A stretch of DNA of 64,000 bases from Cyrtodaria siliqua (GCA_037043455.1 JAWPHD010001348.1:248001-312000), one strand, 5' to 3'. Shown: positions 11,264 to 22,030, numbered from the stretch's first letter. Numbers and translations are program-made. The notes: a model not told the origin generated them from the letters alone.

Positions 11264-11330
11264 TTTAGTTCAGTGGATAGAGCTCAGGACTTGAAATCAG
11301 AAGGTCGTGTGTTCGAGCCCCGAAAGAAGC
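11264..11330 (+). other. tRNA-like pol III promoter sequence in the TTAA element
   Basis: TTTAGTTCAGTGGATAGAGC (A-box-like) and GTGTTCGAGCCCC (B-box-like) are spaced as in a tRNA, with a TTGAAA anticodon-like loop between. The acceptor stem does not pair, so this is a pseudo-tRNA or SINE head and not a functional gene. It is followed by a T9 run at about 11334, which could terminate pol III. Confidence 0.55.
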
Positions 11331-11534
11331 TAACTTTTTTTTTCTGTAAAAATTACTGTTACCTGTGTATAGGTACGATGTGCAGTGGTCGATGTATATA
11401 CAGTAAATGATTTCTTGCGCTATATTTGCTCGCTTAAATACCCGATTTCGACATGAGCTGGTGAACATGAAGTTACAAATAAAGACACGCCTACAAAGAA
11501 GAAATCGATTGATATAGGGACTCTGTAGCTTTAA

Positions 11535-12490
11535 CCCATTCGAGACTGCAATTTCCATAAATCAAGATACAAACATAGGGACAGCAGAATTCATAACAGA
11601 AACACCTATAACAATGTTTGATTTTGAAAGTCCATGCGACATAGACAATTTGCATTCAGCAAGGCGTCTACAGTTTGCACAAGACACCGAACACACATTT
11701 ACAAGAAAACTCAATTCAGATAAAACAGTGGAAACTAAGATAAAGCAAACATCTGTTACTTCTTTGACAGAAAATGTGCCAGACCATCTAAAAGCATTAT
11801 TCACACAATCAGTAGAAAACAAAAACAAGAGTGAAAAGATACAACTTGCAAAACTGCTTATGGATTATCAAGATGTATTTTCAAAAGATATAAAGATCTG
11901 GGAAGAACAAATTTAGCAGAGCAGGGATTGCGAAACCACTTAAACAACCATTTAGACGCGTACCAATAGCCTCTGCGGACGAAGAGGAAAAGACAAAATG
12001 TTAGAACAATGTATTATTAGACAATCGAATTGTCTATGGGCCAGCCCTCTCCTTTTAACAGTTAAAAAAGATGGCAGTCTAAGACCGTGTAAAGACTTCA
12101 GACGTCTTAACAAAGTAACCAAAGTTGACGTTTTTTCTATACCCAAAGTCGATGAATGTATTGATGCCAAGAGAAGGGGCAACATCATATAGTACTCTCG
12201 ACCTTCTTTCAGGTTATCACCAAGTCCCAGTTCGTGAACAAGAGATTTCAAAGACAGCATTTACAACAAAAGTTGGTTTGTTTGAATGTGTAGTAACCCT
12301 ATTCGGAATGACAAATTGTGGTGCTACATTCCAGCGAGTAATGGAATTAGCTCGTCCATGCCTTCAATGGTACATATGTATCATATACATTGATTACATC
12401 ATCATTTTTGCGAAGTCATTTGAAGAACACATCGAAAGACTAAGTTGGTATTTGAAAGTTACGCCAACTGAAACAGAAAAAGTGTGAACT
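11535..12490 (+). pseudogene. gypsy reverse transcriptase remnant
   Basis: Linker and DYQDVFSKD lead into RT: WASPLLLTVKKDGSLRPC, KDFRRLNKVTK, then after a frameshift near 12180 STLDLLSGYHQVPV and LFGMTNCGATFQRVME. The catalytic box reads YIDY at 12386-12397 where YxDD is required, so the second metal-binding Asp is replaced by Tyr. A stop and frame change near 11915 also break the region. RTs of this family copy the retroelement RNA; this copy cannot. Confidence 0.85.
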
Positions 12491-13310
12491 TCTAAAACCA
12501 GACGTTACTTTCCTGGGTCACAGAGTTAACGCGAATGGTATACGCCCCGATCCCATCAACGTCGCAAAAGTACTTGAATGGCAAATTCCTACAAACGCAA
12601 CCGAGGTTAGTCAATTTCTTGGTCTATGCTCATATTACAGAAAATAGATTCGAACTTTAAGTTCCATAGCAAAACCACTCAATGTTCTGACCAAAAATGA
12701 CACTAACTTGATATGGACAGATGAGTGCCAAACAACATTCAACGCACTTAAATGTGATCTTACTAGTCCAGATGTAATGGCCCTACCTAGAAACTCAGGA
12801 GATTTTATATTAGATGAAGACGCAAGCGATTTTGGTATAGGCGCTGTACTGAATCAAGTTCAAGACGGAAAAGAAAATGTGATCGCATACGCAAGCCGTT
12901 CATTAAACAAATGTCGAAAGAAATTACTGCGTTACAGAACGCGAACTGTTAGCAATTCGCCATTTTGTAGAATACTTCAGGCACTATTTTTTAGGCAGAG
13001 CTTTTTACATCAGGTCAGATCATTTAGCTCTGAAATACATGTTTAGTTTCAAATCACCTAAAGGAAGAATTGCGCGATGGTTGGATACAACTGTAGTATC
13101 GAACATCGTAAAGGCTCAAAACATGGAAACGGTGACGGCATGTCTAGATGCCTTAATCCGAAAGACTGCACTTGTCACAATATTGATACAGAAACATCAC
13201 TGAAGTGCGGACCGTGTACAAAACGCCTAAAACGCGTCGAACAAATGGAAGCAAGTATGCTCTATAGAAAATACGAAAACTATGACAAGAGTTAATGAAA
13301 CACCTAAAAT
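12491..13310 (+). pseudogene. gypsy RNase H remnant and post-RNase H spacer
   Basis: The connection region (FLGLCSYYRK, then a stop) is followed by RNase H-like ILDEDASDFGIGAVLNQ near 12808-12860 and IAYASRSLNK. A frameshift near 12925 moves the next conserved block, TERELLAIRHFVEYFRHY, to another frame; a second one near 13085 restores IEHRKGSKHGNGDGMSRC. A cysteine-bearing spacer (CGPCTKRLKRVEQME) follows. The integrase expected next is absent; sequence to 13423 contains stops in all frames. Confidence 0.8.
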
Positions 13311-13969
13311 AAGAAGCCTTTACTCAAGATACAAGAAAACATGACAAGCAGAAGAAGAGATATACACTTAGCATAATCTGGAGTACTTGTTTCGTCTTTT
13401 TGATCATGTTGAGCACCTTTATCACGGTGGCCAACGTACGTCATAGTCACGTGGTATGTACGCTATGGAACACGGGAAAAGGTAAGCAATATATGTCGAC
13501 TCGATTCACTATATGAATGATATCACGGGTTATAATGAACCGAATTTATTTCGGTAACTTGCACATTCCCCTACTGAGGGTCAATAATCCTCGTCATGTG
13601 TTATATCGGGATAATTTCTAGCCAACCTTTAGATTATATCGATGTAATCATTTTTTCCTGGGGATATGGAACACGCTATACTTCGAACTATAAACAGAAA
13701 TGACCAAATATACGATTTTCTACATTTCATATAGTATCAAGACCACGAATACATACCTTATCAACTCAAATGACTTTCACAATTGTTTTTCTTGCAAACT
13801 GATGTTTATTTTGCAAGAAAATAGTCAATTGGCGTAATGCTATGGAACACACCAGTATTTTTTATACTAAGGTACACACATGAAACAGAGAGTTGCAGTT
13901 TTCGCAATACATTCTGAAATCAGGATGTATTCATTTTGATTATTTCATACATCTGTACATAGTTGTTTA

Positions 13970-14140
13970 GGTTAATAGGTATAATATAATTTAACTTATC
14001 TTTAATTGAATTATACCTAATAGGTATAATTTAATTTAACCTAAATTTTATTGAATTATACCTAGGTATAATTGAATTTAACCTATTTTTTAAATTTTAA
14101 TTGAATTATACCTAGGTATATTGAATTTAACCTATCTTCA
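13970..14140. repeat. Palindromic AT-rich tandem repeat
   Basis: About three to four units of ~50 bp built on AATTATACCTAGGTATAATT-like palindromes and AATTTAACCTA spacers. It lies just inside the left inverted arm. Confidence 0.75.
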
Positions 14141-14210
14141 ATTGCGCGCGTACGCATACCCATATAAATCTGGTCTTTCTAAAGATAATGCACATGTTTC
14201 ATGTTTTCAG

Positions 14211-14689
14211 ATCGTTCTGTTATCGAATGGCGAGGTCAACGGTATACAAGTTAGTAGACCGTGAGGATGACGTGCCAAACGAAGGAACCCCTACACCAAC
14301 TATGCATGTCAGAAAGTATGTTAACAGGAAACGGGTCATAGATAGTATACAGACAAGGTGAGAAGAATAACATTAACTCAATGCATACATTTAACTAAAC
14401 TTTATATGATTCAGAAAAATGTCAAAGTTTGCTCTATTTTGATTGAATTCAGATTTTTTATTTGTTATTTACCATAATTGTAACCAATTGAAAACAATGT
14501 GGCCATCTTGCATCTTTAACCTGCTGTTATTGTTTGATTATCATCGATTAATACTTGTTGTTTTACTTGAGGTGAAGTACACCTATATTAAATAGTTATT
14601 AAATGTTCCATAGTAACCACCACTTCGACAGCATAAAACGAAGGCGAATACAAGGGAAACGGAAGGAAGCGGTGATGTTCTCCAAATGA
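14211..14689 (+). CDS. Possible two-exon small basic protein, unrecognised
   Basis: A strong acceptor (TTTCATGTTTTCAG) ends at 14210 and a strong donor (ACAAG then GTGAGA) is at 14357/14358. Between them the frame from ATG 14227 is open. Joining to an acceptor at 14631 (CACTTCGACAG) keeps the frame through a very basic stretch (IKRRRIQGKRKE) to TGA at 14687-14689, for about 63 residues in total. The basic tail could be a nuclear signal. No family is recognised; the splice model is inference, and an upstream coding exon may exist. Confidence 0.3.
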
Positions 14690-15003
14690 AATGCTGTTGA
14701 GAAAGGTTCGTTGGGAGTACGTTATGAAAAAGCCAGGAGAAATGATTCCAAACTACCTGTTACAGATCGAATGGGATTAAAGCTATAATTAGAATATTGG
14801 AGACAATTAAAAAAACACATGTTCGACATTTTTAAGAAGTTTATATAAAACATATAAGGACACTAGATAGTGTATTTAAACTCAAAAACAGACCAAGATC
14901 CTTTTAACATAAAACTATGAAACTTATATCAAAATAAAGATAATAAATTGTATTTTAAGAAACCGTTTGCACCTAAGCGATCACATTTATAGAATTTCTA
15001 ATA

Positions 15004-15250
15004 TTAAACAATAAAGAAATTCCCCCCTATACGCTCAATGTAAAAATCTGGCGACTCATCGATAACCCGTTTGAGGAAGATTCTTCCATATGATCTGCTT
15101 GTAAAGTGAACGATTTCCCGCACTTTATACATACGTATAATTTTGTAGCATTGTGTTGATGGCACATATGTCGTTGCAGGTTTGCGCTGGAATAAAACTG
15201 TTTTTGACAAACGTGTATGTAGCAATGCAAAGGTATTTTTCAAATTAGAA
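15004..15250 (-). pseudogene. C2H2 zinc-finger sequence (two fingers, second broken)
   Basis: The minus-strand frame contains a finger CYIHVCQKQFYSSANLQRH followed by a fourth-ligand His (C-x4-C-x12-H-x4-H, with the conserved Phe and Leu in place). A second finger begins YVCIKCGKSFTLQ but loses its histidine pair, probably by a small indel near 15085. It may be a downstream exon of the gene starting at 16344. C2H2 fingers bind DNA or RNA in the nucleus. Confidence 0.55.
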
Positions 15251-16215
15251 AATATTGGGAAACTGATTAGTATTTTCTAAATAGTATCATCAAAATAGTC
15301 CATTGAGGAAAAAAAAGTAAGTTTATGAACCACCCCACATTCAAAAAAAATAATTTTTGTGTCCAACAATTGCCAAAATGAATAAGCCTTTTTATCATTT
15401 TTTTCTGAAAAAAGCAACCCAGCTGATAAATATTGTCTTTTCCTTGCAATAAAGTCATGCAGATGTTTATTTACAAAGTAATGTGTCAAATGAATGTTTC
15501 TTTCCCTTTTTCTTTTAAATATGTGCTACTATTTTCACAAGTTGGTGTTAAACCCGTCATCTTTGCTATGTAAACAAATGAGTACTCGCGTTGGATGGCC
15601 TACATGACTTATCGTGACAATGTCAAGGTCAAATTTGAACAATTCTGAAAACTGAGTAAATTAGCCTAAAAAAGCCAAAAGTTCTTTCGTGATGAATGAT
15701 AACATGTGTATGAAATATTTAAACTGTTATTTCACTTAAGAATTCATGAGAATTATTAGTGGGAACAAGTTTCTAGTCCGAAATAAGACTCGAAAAAGAC
15801 GATCTGGTTTGTAGTACCACGCATGCGCATTACAGTCACATGACAAGAGTTGTCTTTTTCTGATGTTAGCAGGTGTTGAAAAATGCGCAAATACACCACG
15901 AGTACGTCATTTTTTGTGAGATTAAATAAAAACAAATTGAAGATTAATTATTGAAGTACTTTATTTGTACATAAACTAGAGCGTAATCATCCGATTTAAT
16001 ACTGAACTTCCAAAAACCGCACTTCGCTTCCATTTATTTTTCATCTACCAATAAATAACAAAAGCCGTGAGGTCAATTACGTAATGTATGCAGTGTTTTC
16101 TTCCTATATTCAACATAAAAAGTTCCACTTTTTATTGTCTTAGCACTCAAAAGATGCGTAATTTGACGTACCCAACTCCAGGTTGGGATATTCCTAAATT
16201 CTAAATATAGCTTAC

Positions 16216-16344
16216 GCGGCGCCACCTATCGGGTTTTGCATTGCTAGTGTATGGTGCCGAGTCACAATGCCTGAGTTCATGTTGGCGTAAAGTATTTTTA
16301 TCTCCAAACAACTTTCCGCATACTCGGCAGAGTACTGAATCCAT
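16216..16344 (-). CDS. C2H2 zinc-finger first-exon candidate
   Basis: From ATG (16344 on the minus strand) the frame encodes one textbook finger, CRVCGKLFGDKNTLRQHELRH (C-x2-C-x12-H-x3-H), within the first ~30 residues. A donor-like GTAAGC begins at 16215 in codon phase 0, giving a 43-codon exon; unspliced, the frame stops at 16201. More fingers lie downstream on the same strand at 15250-15004. The gene sits wholly between the long inverted repeats. Confidence 0.5.
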
Positions 16345-17345
16345 AATGTAACTGAAAAAATCCAGAAGTATACTGTAACTAAGGACAAAATAACTATAAC
16401 TAGTTAAACCTTTTCTCATTTCATTTCCTTACCGGAAAAGCGTAAATGACGTAAGGTAAACAAGGGAAGTAACTATATATAACTATCTAGATTCATTGTA
16501 TCCTTTCCATGTTTGTCTATACTGTATATAGCGAAAGCCATTTGTTATTATACGCAATCATAATTATATTATAGAAGTTATACGATAAATTATAGAACAA
16601 AACGTGAACAAGGGATCTGACTTACCCCACGTGTTCGAAAAATCATAAAATAAAAAGGAAATGTGTTATTTTGTTGTGAATAACAGATTTTGTAACATCT
16701 CGAAGTGAGAAAACTTTTATCACTTCTCGATGAAATGAAATATGTTATTCACTCCAAAACAACAAATATCCTCTATGTATGACACCAGAATGACGCGTTT
16801 ATTAAAATGTGAAATGACATCCTTTCGTTTTAAAACAGTAGAAACTACAGATGCATGAAATAATCAAAATGAATACATCCCGAAGTCAGAATGTATTGCG
16901 AAAACTGCAACTCTCCATGTCATGTGTGTACCTTAGCATAATAAATACTGGTGTGTTCCATAGCATTACGCCAATTGACTATTTTCTTGCAAAATAAACA
17001 TCAGTTTGCAAGAAAAACAATTGTGAAAGTCATTTGAGTTGATAAGGTATGCAATCGTGATCTTGAAACTATATGAAATGTAGAAAATCGAATATTTGGT
17101 CATTTCTGTTTATAATTCGAAGTATAGCGTGTTCCATACCCCGCGGAAAAAATGATTAAATCGATATAAGCTAAAGGTTCCTCAGGTTGACAATATCCAC
17201 GGTCACCCTCACTGGGATGCAATATTTATATATTATCAGCAATCTTGTAACTAAGCAGAAACTACAGTACAAAACAGTATCAAAAATCTTGAAACAAATT
17301 AAAACAGAAAAAACAGCAAGCCTATGGTATAAATATAAGGCATAG

Positions 17346-17560
17346 TATTTTATATAGAGTGGAGTCTTGGAGTGGAGTGGAGTGAATAATTGGAGTGACC
17401 TTGGAGTCACATTTTGGAGTGACCTTGGAGTCAAATTTGGAGTGAATATTTGGAGTCAAAATTTGGATTATTATTTTTCACCCATTCGACCATCCATCCA
17501 CCTATCCATCTACCCACTACCCATTCAATTTCATTTTAACCATCCATCCACTTACCCTTC
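17346..17560. repeat. GGAGT-rich and CCATCCA-rich simple repeats
   Basis: 17352-17466 contains about 13 TGGAGT words in degenerate 14-22-bp periods. 17475-17560 is a C/T/A-rich run of CCATCCAYY words. Low-complexity; no gene. Confidence 0.7.
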
Positions 17561-17756
17561 CAAAAACATTGTGCCAATATATCATTCCATAATTATTTTT
17601 TTGAATCATAATCATCAAATTAAACCATTGTTATAAAATATTTATCCTATCACTACTTTATCAATCACGCAATCGTTTAATCAGTTTCAAACATTAATTC
17701 ACTTTAATTTTTGTCTCGCCTTTTTGAAGAAAAAAAGAGACATAGGTGTTGCTTTT

Positions 17757-19210
17757 CCGGCGGCGGCGGCGGCGAAGGCGTCAACATTCAAGTTTTGCGA
17801 TGAGGTCATTTTCTCACAAACTGTATGTGCTCTACCTTTCAAACTTTGCTTATAGTAGTATATTGGGTGGTACATCCCCACGTGACAAAGCAAAAGTGGA
17901 AGTGACCTTGACCCTCGAAGCAAAAGGCAGATGACTTAATCATTTTTACGTTCAACTTTTGCGTTTAGGTCACTTTTTCACAAACTGTATGCACTAGACC
18001 TTTCAAACTTTGCTTATAGTTGTATCTTGGGTAGCGCATTGCAACGTGACAAAGTAAATGTGGAAATGACCTTGACCCTCCAAGCAAAGGGCAGATAACT
18101 TAATAATTGTTACCTTCAACTTTTGCGTTGAGGTCAGTTTCTCGCAAACTGTTTGCACTACACCTTTTAAACTTTGCTTATAGTTGTATCTTGGGTGGTA
18201 CATCCTCCAAGCAAAGGGCAGATAACTTAATAATTTTTACCGTCAACTTTTGCGTTGAGGTCAATTTCTCGCAAACTGAATGCACTACACCTTTTAAACT
18301 TTGCTTATAGTTGTATCTTGGGTGGTACATCCTCCAAGCAAAGGGCAGATAACTTAATAATTTTTACCGTCAACTTTTGCGTTGAGGTCAATTTCTCGCA
18401 AACTGAATGCACTACACCTTTTAAACTTTGCTTTTAGTTGTATCTTGGGTGGTACATCCTCCAAGCAAAGGGCAGATAACTTAATAATTTTTACCTTCAA
18501 CTTTTGCGTTGAGGTCAATTTCTCGCAAACTGAATGCACTACACCTTTTAAACTTTGCTTTTAGTTGTATCTTGGGTGGTATATCCTCCAAGCAAAGGGC
18601 AGATAACTTAATAATTTTTACCTTCAACTTTTGCGTTGAGGTCAATTTCTCGCAAACTGAATGCACTACACCTTTTAAACTTTGCTTTTAGTTGTATCTT
18701 GGGTGGTACATCCTCCAAGCAAAGGGCAGATAACTTAATAATTTTTACCTTCAACTTTTGCGTTGAGGTCAATTTCTCGCAAACTGAATGCACTACACCT
18801 TTTAAACTTTGCTTTTAGTTGTATCTTGGGTGGTACATCCTCCAAGCAAAGGGCAGATAACTTAATAATTTTTACCTTCAACTTTTGCGTTGAGGTCAAT
18901 TTCTCGCAAACTGAATGCACTACACCTTTTAAACTTTGCTTTTAGTTGTATCTTGGGTGGTACATCCTCCAAGCAAAGGGCAGATAACTTAATACTTTTT
19001 ACCTTCAACTTTTGCGTTGAGGTCAATTTCTCGCAAACTGAATGCTACACCTTTTAAACTTTGCTTATAGTTGTATCTTGGGTGGTACATCCTCCAAGCA
19101 AAGGGCAGATAACTTAATAATTTTTACCGTCAACTTTTGCGTTGAGGTCAATTTCTCGCAAACTGAATGCACTACACCTTTTAAACTTTGCTTATAGTTG
19201 TATCTTGGGT
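17757..19210. repeat. Tandem array: two 164-bp units then nine 127-bp units
   Basis: After a (CGG)5 run, units start at 17787 and 17951 (164 bp apart), then 18115, 18242, 18369, 18496, 18623, 18750, 18877, 19004 and 19129 (127 bp apart, one 125). The short unit lacks about 37 bp present in the long unit (ACGTGACAAAGT to GACCTTGA). Units 18242-19004 are almost identical. Open frames of ~60 codons recur on both strands every 127 bp; since 127 is not a multiple of 3 they do not join and are not genes. Confidence 0.95.
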
Positions 19211-19393
19211 GATAACAGCTGAAACAAGATTAGCCTATGTACCTGGTATGTATGCATTAGAAGCATAGAAGAGTATTCCGCTTTATGATAACGATCTCGT
19301 TTATAAAAGATCGACAAAATTACCCCACGCACATTTAAACTGTAACGTAAGCATAAATTGCACACATACGACCAGTGATTTTAAAGCGAAATA

Positions 19394-20121
19394 TTGTTTG
19401 GGGCGCTTGTTTCAGCCAATTTTTTTTTGGAATTTTCAGACAAAACTCATCTACTATCTAAATAAGTTGTATATCAGTGAAACAGACATTGTTAATGGTA
19501 AATAAAAATACCTTACTTTTCAAAATCGGTTGAGAAATAAAAATTCTTGCGCGAAAGCTGTTTTTAATGGGTCATTTCCATTTCAGTGCAAAATTCTGCA
19601 TTGGGGGAATCACAATAACCTTTTTGTTATATACTAATATAAACTAAAATATAAACTAAAAAATATTTTACTAGTTAAAGTAACAAAATGTTTATTGTCG
19701 TTTGGTAAACCAAGCGTCTTACAACTGAAATAACTTGGAAAAACCCAAAACCTATGTTCATACTCCCCGTGACGTCACAATCGTGTAACAGTAAAAATTG
19801 TTTACCGGTGAACAGTAAAAATTAAATTGCTTCACGCTAGAGGTATGGGCAATTTATACTGGAGTGTAAACGTGAGGTATAATAATAATAATTGCTTCAC
19901 GCTAAGGGTATGGGCAATTTATACTGGAGTGTAAACGTGAGGTATAATAACAAGAAATTCACATAGGAAAAGCACCATCAACAAATAACTTTGGCTGTAA
20001 AATACTTATTTCTCGACCGATTTTCAAAAGTAAAGTTTATTCACCACTAAAATACCAGTTCTGGTGATATATAACTGATTACTGCAGAAAAACCTTTGGC
20101 TGAAACAAGCGCCCCAAACAA
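19394..20121. mobile_element. TIR element with TA flanks
   Basis: The left end TTGTTTGGGGCGCTTGTTTC (extending to AGCCAA) and the right end are exact inverted repeats over 26 bp, flanked by TA on both sides (19392-19393, 20122-20123). Subterminal similarity continues inward (CTTA(C/A)TTTTCAAAATCGGT type). A ~61-bp block with GCTTCACGCTA and TGGAGTGTAAACGTGAGGTA is tandemly duplicated at 19828-19950. No transposase; probably a Tc1/mariner-like or similar MITE. Confidence 0.75.
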
Positions 20122-20334
20122 TAGTACAGTTTACAGAGCGAGTGACAGTCGTAGAAATATAAATATCATACAATGTTCATAGACGTATAAATAACATATT
20201 TATAAGTAGTATGATTTCCAAGAATCGAAGGTATCAAAATCTAAAGGTTGGTTTGTCTGTTCAATAGGAGTTATCAGTTACATTTCTATTGTTTGAAGTT
20301 GGTGTTTTACGTCATTTTCAACACATGTAAGGTT

Positions 20335-20530
20335 ATATATGACGGTCGATTTGTTTGTGGTGCATGCAGATCACCACTTTCCCGGGTAGAACCAGTACTG
20401 TACACCTACCGCCCATCCGTAAGAATCGACACTTCCTCGCTTATAAAGTCGAACTTCCAGTGGGATTTGAACCAGCAGCGGTGGGAGGCGAAAAGGCTTA
20501 CAACGCAACGTTGTTAACCCCGCGGTCACA
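20335..20530 (-). mobile_element. tRNA-derived SINE, family A second copy
   Basis: It matches 2540-2715 along most of its length: TGACGGTCGATTTGTT, GGTAGAACCAGTACTGTA, CGCCCATCCGTAAGAATCGAC, then the tRNA-like head with B-box complement GGGATTTGAACC at about 20462. The 5' end of the SINE is at the higher coordinate. Confidence 0.75.
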
Positions 20531-21084
20531 GAAACAGAACAATTGTCCAAGCAAACATATGCATTCTACAATGCTTTAGCTCGTTTAGAATATTAGCACT
20601 CCTGGCAATCACAGAATAACGATACGATTGTGTGTGTTCCTTTGTAGTATCATTGTATCGATTAACTATAATGTGTCTCTCAAACTCATTTTGATAACGG
20701 CTTTAGATAAAGAAATAATTCAGGTAACACTCTATATAAAGACAATTTTAAGATCCTAAATAATATCAAAACCGTTAATGGCACTTTTCAGGGGAATCTG
20801 ACATATTGTTCACACATTGCAGTCATTTGGGTACTACAGATAAGGCTATATACTCAAAATAAAAAAAACCATCTAAATCATGTAATGTTGTCTTAAGTCT
20901 TGAATATTATTATTTTACCAGTATACATACTAGGGACTCCCAAAATCAGGGGTAGAACTCCCAAAAGACTGAGTAAGCGTCACAGAGAACCCCAGGTAAA
21001 ACCCTGTTGAAAGTCGGACCAGGATCAATGTTTATTTATTGTTTTTTCTGCCGTTCTGTAGATTTCTATATCTTAGATTTTAGA

Positions 21085-21215
21085 ATGAATGAATGGTGTT
21101 TTACGTCGACACATAAATAGGTCATATTGTGCGCAAAAACTGATGAATGACGAAGAAATGAAGGATTAATTAAAAATTAATGTAAATATATAAAGATAAA
21201 AGTATTTACAAGTAA
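21085..21215. repeat. Dispersed repeat adjoining GAAT repeats (pair at 54446-54560)
   Basis: GAATGAATGAATGGTGTTTT, CGACACATAAATAGGTCATA, AAACTGAT and GAAATGAAGGATT are shared with 54440-54560 in the same orientation. In the second copy the GAAT words have expanded to ~95 bp. It may be a SINE-related body. Confidence 0.7.
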
Positions 21216-21322
21216 AGGATCTTTATGGTAGTAATATATTTTAGTTTAGTTTAGTTCAAACATATTTATTTTACATCGATTGCGAAACAAGTTCTTGTAA
21301 CTTAGATTAATCACTCTCGATG

Positions 21323-21462
21323 GCTTCCTGGGTAGAACCAGTACTAAGCAATGTGGATTAATTATCTTGCTCAAGGACAAATAACGTGGCCGCGGCGAGG
21401 ATAGAACCCACGACCTCTCGACCTGGAGTTCGGGGCTCTACCACTGGACCACGCACTCCACT
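21323..21462 (-). mobile_element. tRNA-derived SINE, family C
   Basis: On the minus strand from 21462: TGGTCCAGTGGTAGAGC (A-box), then GTGGGTTCTATCC (B-box with one change), then GAGCAAGATAATTAATCC, then AGTACTGGTTCTACCCAGG. That last module is also in family A, though the tRNA heads differ. Ends are not defined precisely. Confidence 0.65.
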
Positions 21463-21579
21463 TAGATAGAAGATGCTTCAATCGTGAAAACTCGACCAAT
21501 TCCGTCATTCTTCGAGATCCCGCCTCGTGTGTATATCTAGCTTCGGTACGTTAAAAATCTTGACAATTTGTTAGCCGAA

Positions 21580-22030
21580 AGGCAACGGCACAGAAAATAG
21601 TACTGTTGCTAAGCTTTAGCTATATAAAAAATATGGCCATTTGCCACACGTGTGGATGTATAATTTGCGTTGAATGTTTGTTTTTTACATTGCAGATGAA
21701 GGTTTTATCACTGCTTGCATGTAAATAAACCGTTGATGGAGCAATCGGCTGAATGACATTGCAACATTTGGATGATAACTTTGATTTTGAATGCAAATTA
21801 ATTTGGCGGGAATTTAAGGCGCGATGACGTAACCAATATGGAAACCTTCGATTTACATTCGAGTAATGCTGCGAAACATCGTACAAGATGTTGCGAATGA
21901 AGATGCTGCTGTATCAGCCAATCAGAAACTATACCCGAATATCGGTAAAATGGCTGCCGCGTAATAAAAACATTTAAAAGAAAGGTTCTAGACCGTTGTC
22001 TTGAAAACAAGCAAGCGTCACAGATGATCA
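21580..22030. repeat. Dispersed repeat, copy 1 of 3
   Basis: It aligns with 42690-43030 (GGAAATAGT/GAAAATAGTACTGTTGCT, GCCACACGTGT, GATGAAGGTT, AATGACATTG, TTGCGAATG) and its end with 55380-55510 (TTGTCTTGAAAACAAGCAAGC). No TIRs or coding capacity seen. Confidence 0.65.

Larger units (their letters stand above)
9169..11530. mobile_element. TTAA-flanked element inserted in the gypsy pol region
   Basis: The left end AGCTGTACAGTCCCTAT and the reverse complement of the right end, AGCTACAGAGTCCCTAT, form short inverted repeats, with TTAA on both sides (9165-9168, 11531-11534). The flanking codons rejoin in frame across one TTAA copy and match the linker expected in gypsy pol, so the insertion is exact. 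Outer parts match the 510-bp element at 25841-26350. An LTR-like repeat (9613-10952) is nested inside. No transposase is recognisable. Confidence 0.85.
6905..13423 (+). mobile_element. Decayed Ty3/gypsy-type retrotransposon
   Basis: Plus-strand remnants occur in the canonical order leader, gag with zinc knuckle, retropepsin, reverse transcriptase, RNase H. GGGTGCCAACCGTGTGATAA at 6910-6929 followed by a TTTTTTATT run sits where the primer-binding site and leader would be. Multiple frameshifts and stops break every domain. No integrase core or 3' LTR is visible before the unrelated repeat at 13424, so the 3' end is truncated. A TTAA element (9169-11530) interrupts the coding region between protease and RT. 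Confidence 0.85.
13624..17179. mobile_element. 3.56-kb element with ~333-bp terminal inverted repeats
   Basis: 13624-13957 and 16848-17179 are inverted copies with roughly ten to fifteen percent differences, sharing for example CGCTATACTTCGAA, TTTTGCAAGAAAATAGTCAA, AGTTGCAGTTTTCGCAATAC and TATTTCAT-CATCTGT. The interior carries a possible spliced ORF on the plus strand (14211-14689) and C2H2 zinc-finger sequence on the minus strand (15004-16344). No DDE transposase core was recognised, so the superfamily is open. It could be a non-autonomous DNA transposon that carries or captured a gene, or a host segment caught between two inverted repeats. Confidence 0.7.
13424..17240. repeat. Dispersed repeat split by the long-inverted-repeat element
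   Basis: The left half (13424-13615) and right half (17186-17240) together correspond to the single repeat at 5561-5830. The left half abuts the truncated gypsy element. Confidence 0.65.

Noticed and set aside
13310..13423. gypsy integrase
   Set aside because: No HHCC or DDE motif in any frame before the unrelated repeat begins.
13624..17179. Known DNA transposon superfamily assignment for the zinc-finger element
   Set aside because: No transposase core or defined target duplication could be read, so no superfamily is claimed.
18255..18945. A series of ~60-codon open frames on both strands
   Set aside because: They recur every 127 bp with the tandem unit and change frame each time; products of the array, not genes.
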